From DASUPK01 sp046732465 (lineage in GTDB: Bacteria; Actinomycetota; Thermoleophilia; Solirubrobacterales; 70-9): DNA of 64,000 bases. Position numbers and translations under genes: made by a program. The stretch spans positions 38,488-102,487 of the forward strand of contig JBKPND010000034.1 in assembly GCA_046732465.1 (NCBI GenBank), in the 5' to 3' direction. This document shows, one piece after another, positions 63,637 through 64,000 of this stretch. The notes under the pieces were generated by a model. That model was not told where the DNA came from. It searched no databases and saw only the letters and a program-made list of their open reading frames with translations. Each line of letters starts with the position of its first letter. Within the stretch, counting starts at the first letter, position 1.

Positions 63637-64000
63637 TTGGCTGAACGGAAGAGGAGTCGCGCCCAGCAGATCGAGGACGATGCTCGCGGCAGGCGTGGCG
63701 TCGATGACGAGCAGGACGAGCCGCGGCTGACTGAGGACGACGAGGCCACCGCCGACGCCGAGGCCGTCGAGGAGGGCGATCCGCTCACCTCGCAGGGTTA
63801 CGGCGAGGAGAACTTCGCCAACCGCGACTACATCATCCCGGGCGTCGAGCAGGACGACCCAGATCCGTACAAGTGGCACACCGGCAAGAAGCGCGACCAC
63901 GGGGGCGAGGACGCGATCGAGATCATCGACCTCGTCAAGCAGTTCGGCCGCACCCGGATCCTGAACGGCTGCAACCTCGGACTGCCGGACAACATGATCT
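63637..64000 (+). CDS. Mce-associated ABC transporter ATPase (N-terminal part; runs off window)
   Basis: About 121 codons are visible. TTG 63637 is chosen because CAAGGAGGAGTG lies upstream at 9-12 nt. The first ~93 residues are an unusual, highly acidic and probably disordered extension (DDEQDEPRLTEDDEATADAE ...), then the ABC domain begins (IEIIDLVKQFGRTRILNGCNL, i.e. IDLVKQFG) like MceG/MlaF. The Walker A motif lies past the window edge. In mycobacteria the Mce ATPase gene is unlinked from the permeases; here it follows them directly, as in Gram-negative mla operons. Confidence 0.85.
   Translation, partial: MAERKRSRAQQIEDDARGRRGVDDEQDEPRLTEDDEATADAEAVEEGDPLTSQGYGEENFANRDYIIPGVEQDDPDPYKWHTGKKRDHGGEDAIEIIDLVKQFGRTRILNGCNLGLPDNMI

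Overview
The window is about 64 kb of dense, very GC-rich bacterial chromosome. Genes lie on both strands, many overlap by 4 bp, and GTG or TTG starts are common. The gene set includes F420-type oxidoreductases, a PimA-like glycosyltransferase, a YrbE/Mce lipid-import operon, HemQ, MMPL lipid transporters, P450s of the CYP135/138 type and a DUF4235/holin/DUF3618 membrane cluster. This points to a high-GC actinobacterium. The monothiol glutaredoxin/BolA pair and the PQQ-type sugar dehydrogenase paralogues make Thermoleophilia (Solirubrobacterales-like) my best guess, but that is inference. I saw no rRNA, tRNA, CRISPR array, insertion sequence, prophage or riboswitch, and no stretch above 300 bases lacks a gene.

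Layout. 1-7 kb (minus strand): a short-chain dehydrogenase cut by the window edge, a hotdog thioesterase, an MFS exporter with an extra C-terminal domain, an MMPL transporter and a secreted BNR-repeat protein. 7-11 kb: SnoaL-like protein plus acyl-CoA dehydrogenase, two DGPF/YCII proteins each with its own ECF-type promoter, and a second acyl-CoA dehydrogenase. 11-18 kb: two P450s flanking a membrane GGDEF/HD-GYP protein and an MMPL transporter. 18-24.6 kb: an eight-gene, translationally coupled acyl-CoA operon (crotonase, carboxyltransferase, PH-like protein, F420/PPOX protein, BKACE enzyme, racemase-like CoA enzyme, MerR regulator, membrane methyltransferase) closed by a strong terminator. 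24.6-33 kb: epimerase and MscS, a nitrilase-TetR-hydrolase operon with a palindromic operator, small envelope proteins, an F420 oxidoreductase, DegV and a second reductase. 33-36 kb: Fe-S trafficking genes (ErpA-like, monothiol glutaredoxin, BolA), a methyltransferase and a phosphodiesterase. 36-46 kb: ferredoxin reductase and HemQ, a polytopic surface protein, a glycosyltransferase/flippase fusion and a giant ATPase/cyclase. 46-52 kb: metH and metE, divergent. 52-61.8 kb: a DUF6081-like gene with the same ECF promoter as the DGPF genes, an aldehyde dehydrogenase divergent from a PucR regulator, a PQQ-propeller lipoprotein, three sugar-dehydrogenase paralogues and another lipoprotein. 61.9-64 kb: start of an mce operon (two YrbE permeases, then the ATPase, cut by the window end).

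The most notable signal is non-coding. Three genes, two near 9 kb and one at 52.9 kb on the other strand, share a promoter of the form -35 GTCGA, 17 nt, -10 CGTCGTTA. Each promoter is followed by an almost identical 5' leader hairpin and an identically spaced ribosome binding site. This looks like an ECF42-type sigma regulon whose sigma factor lies outside the window.
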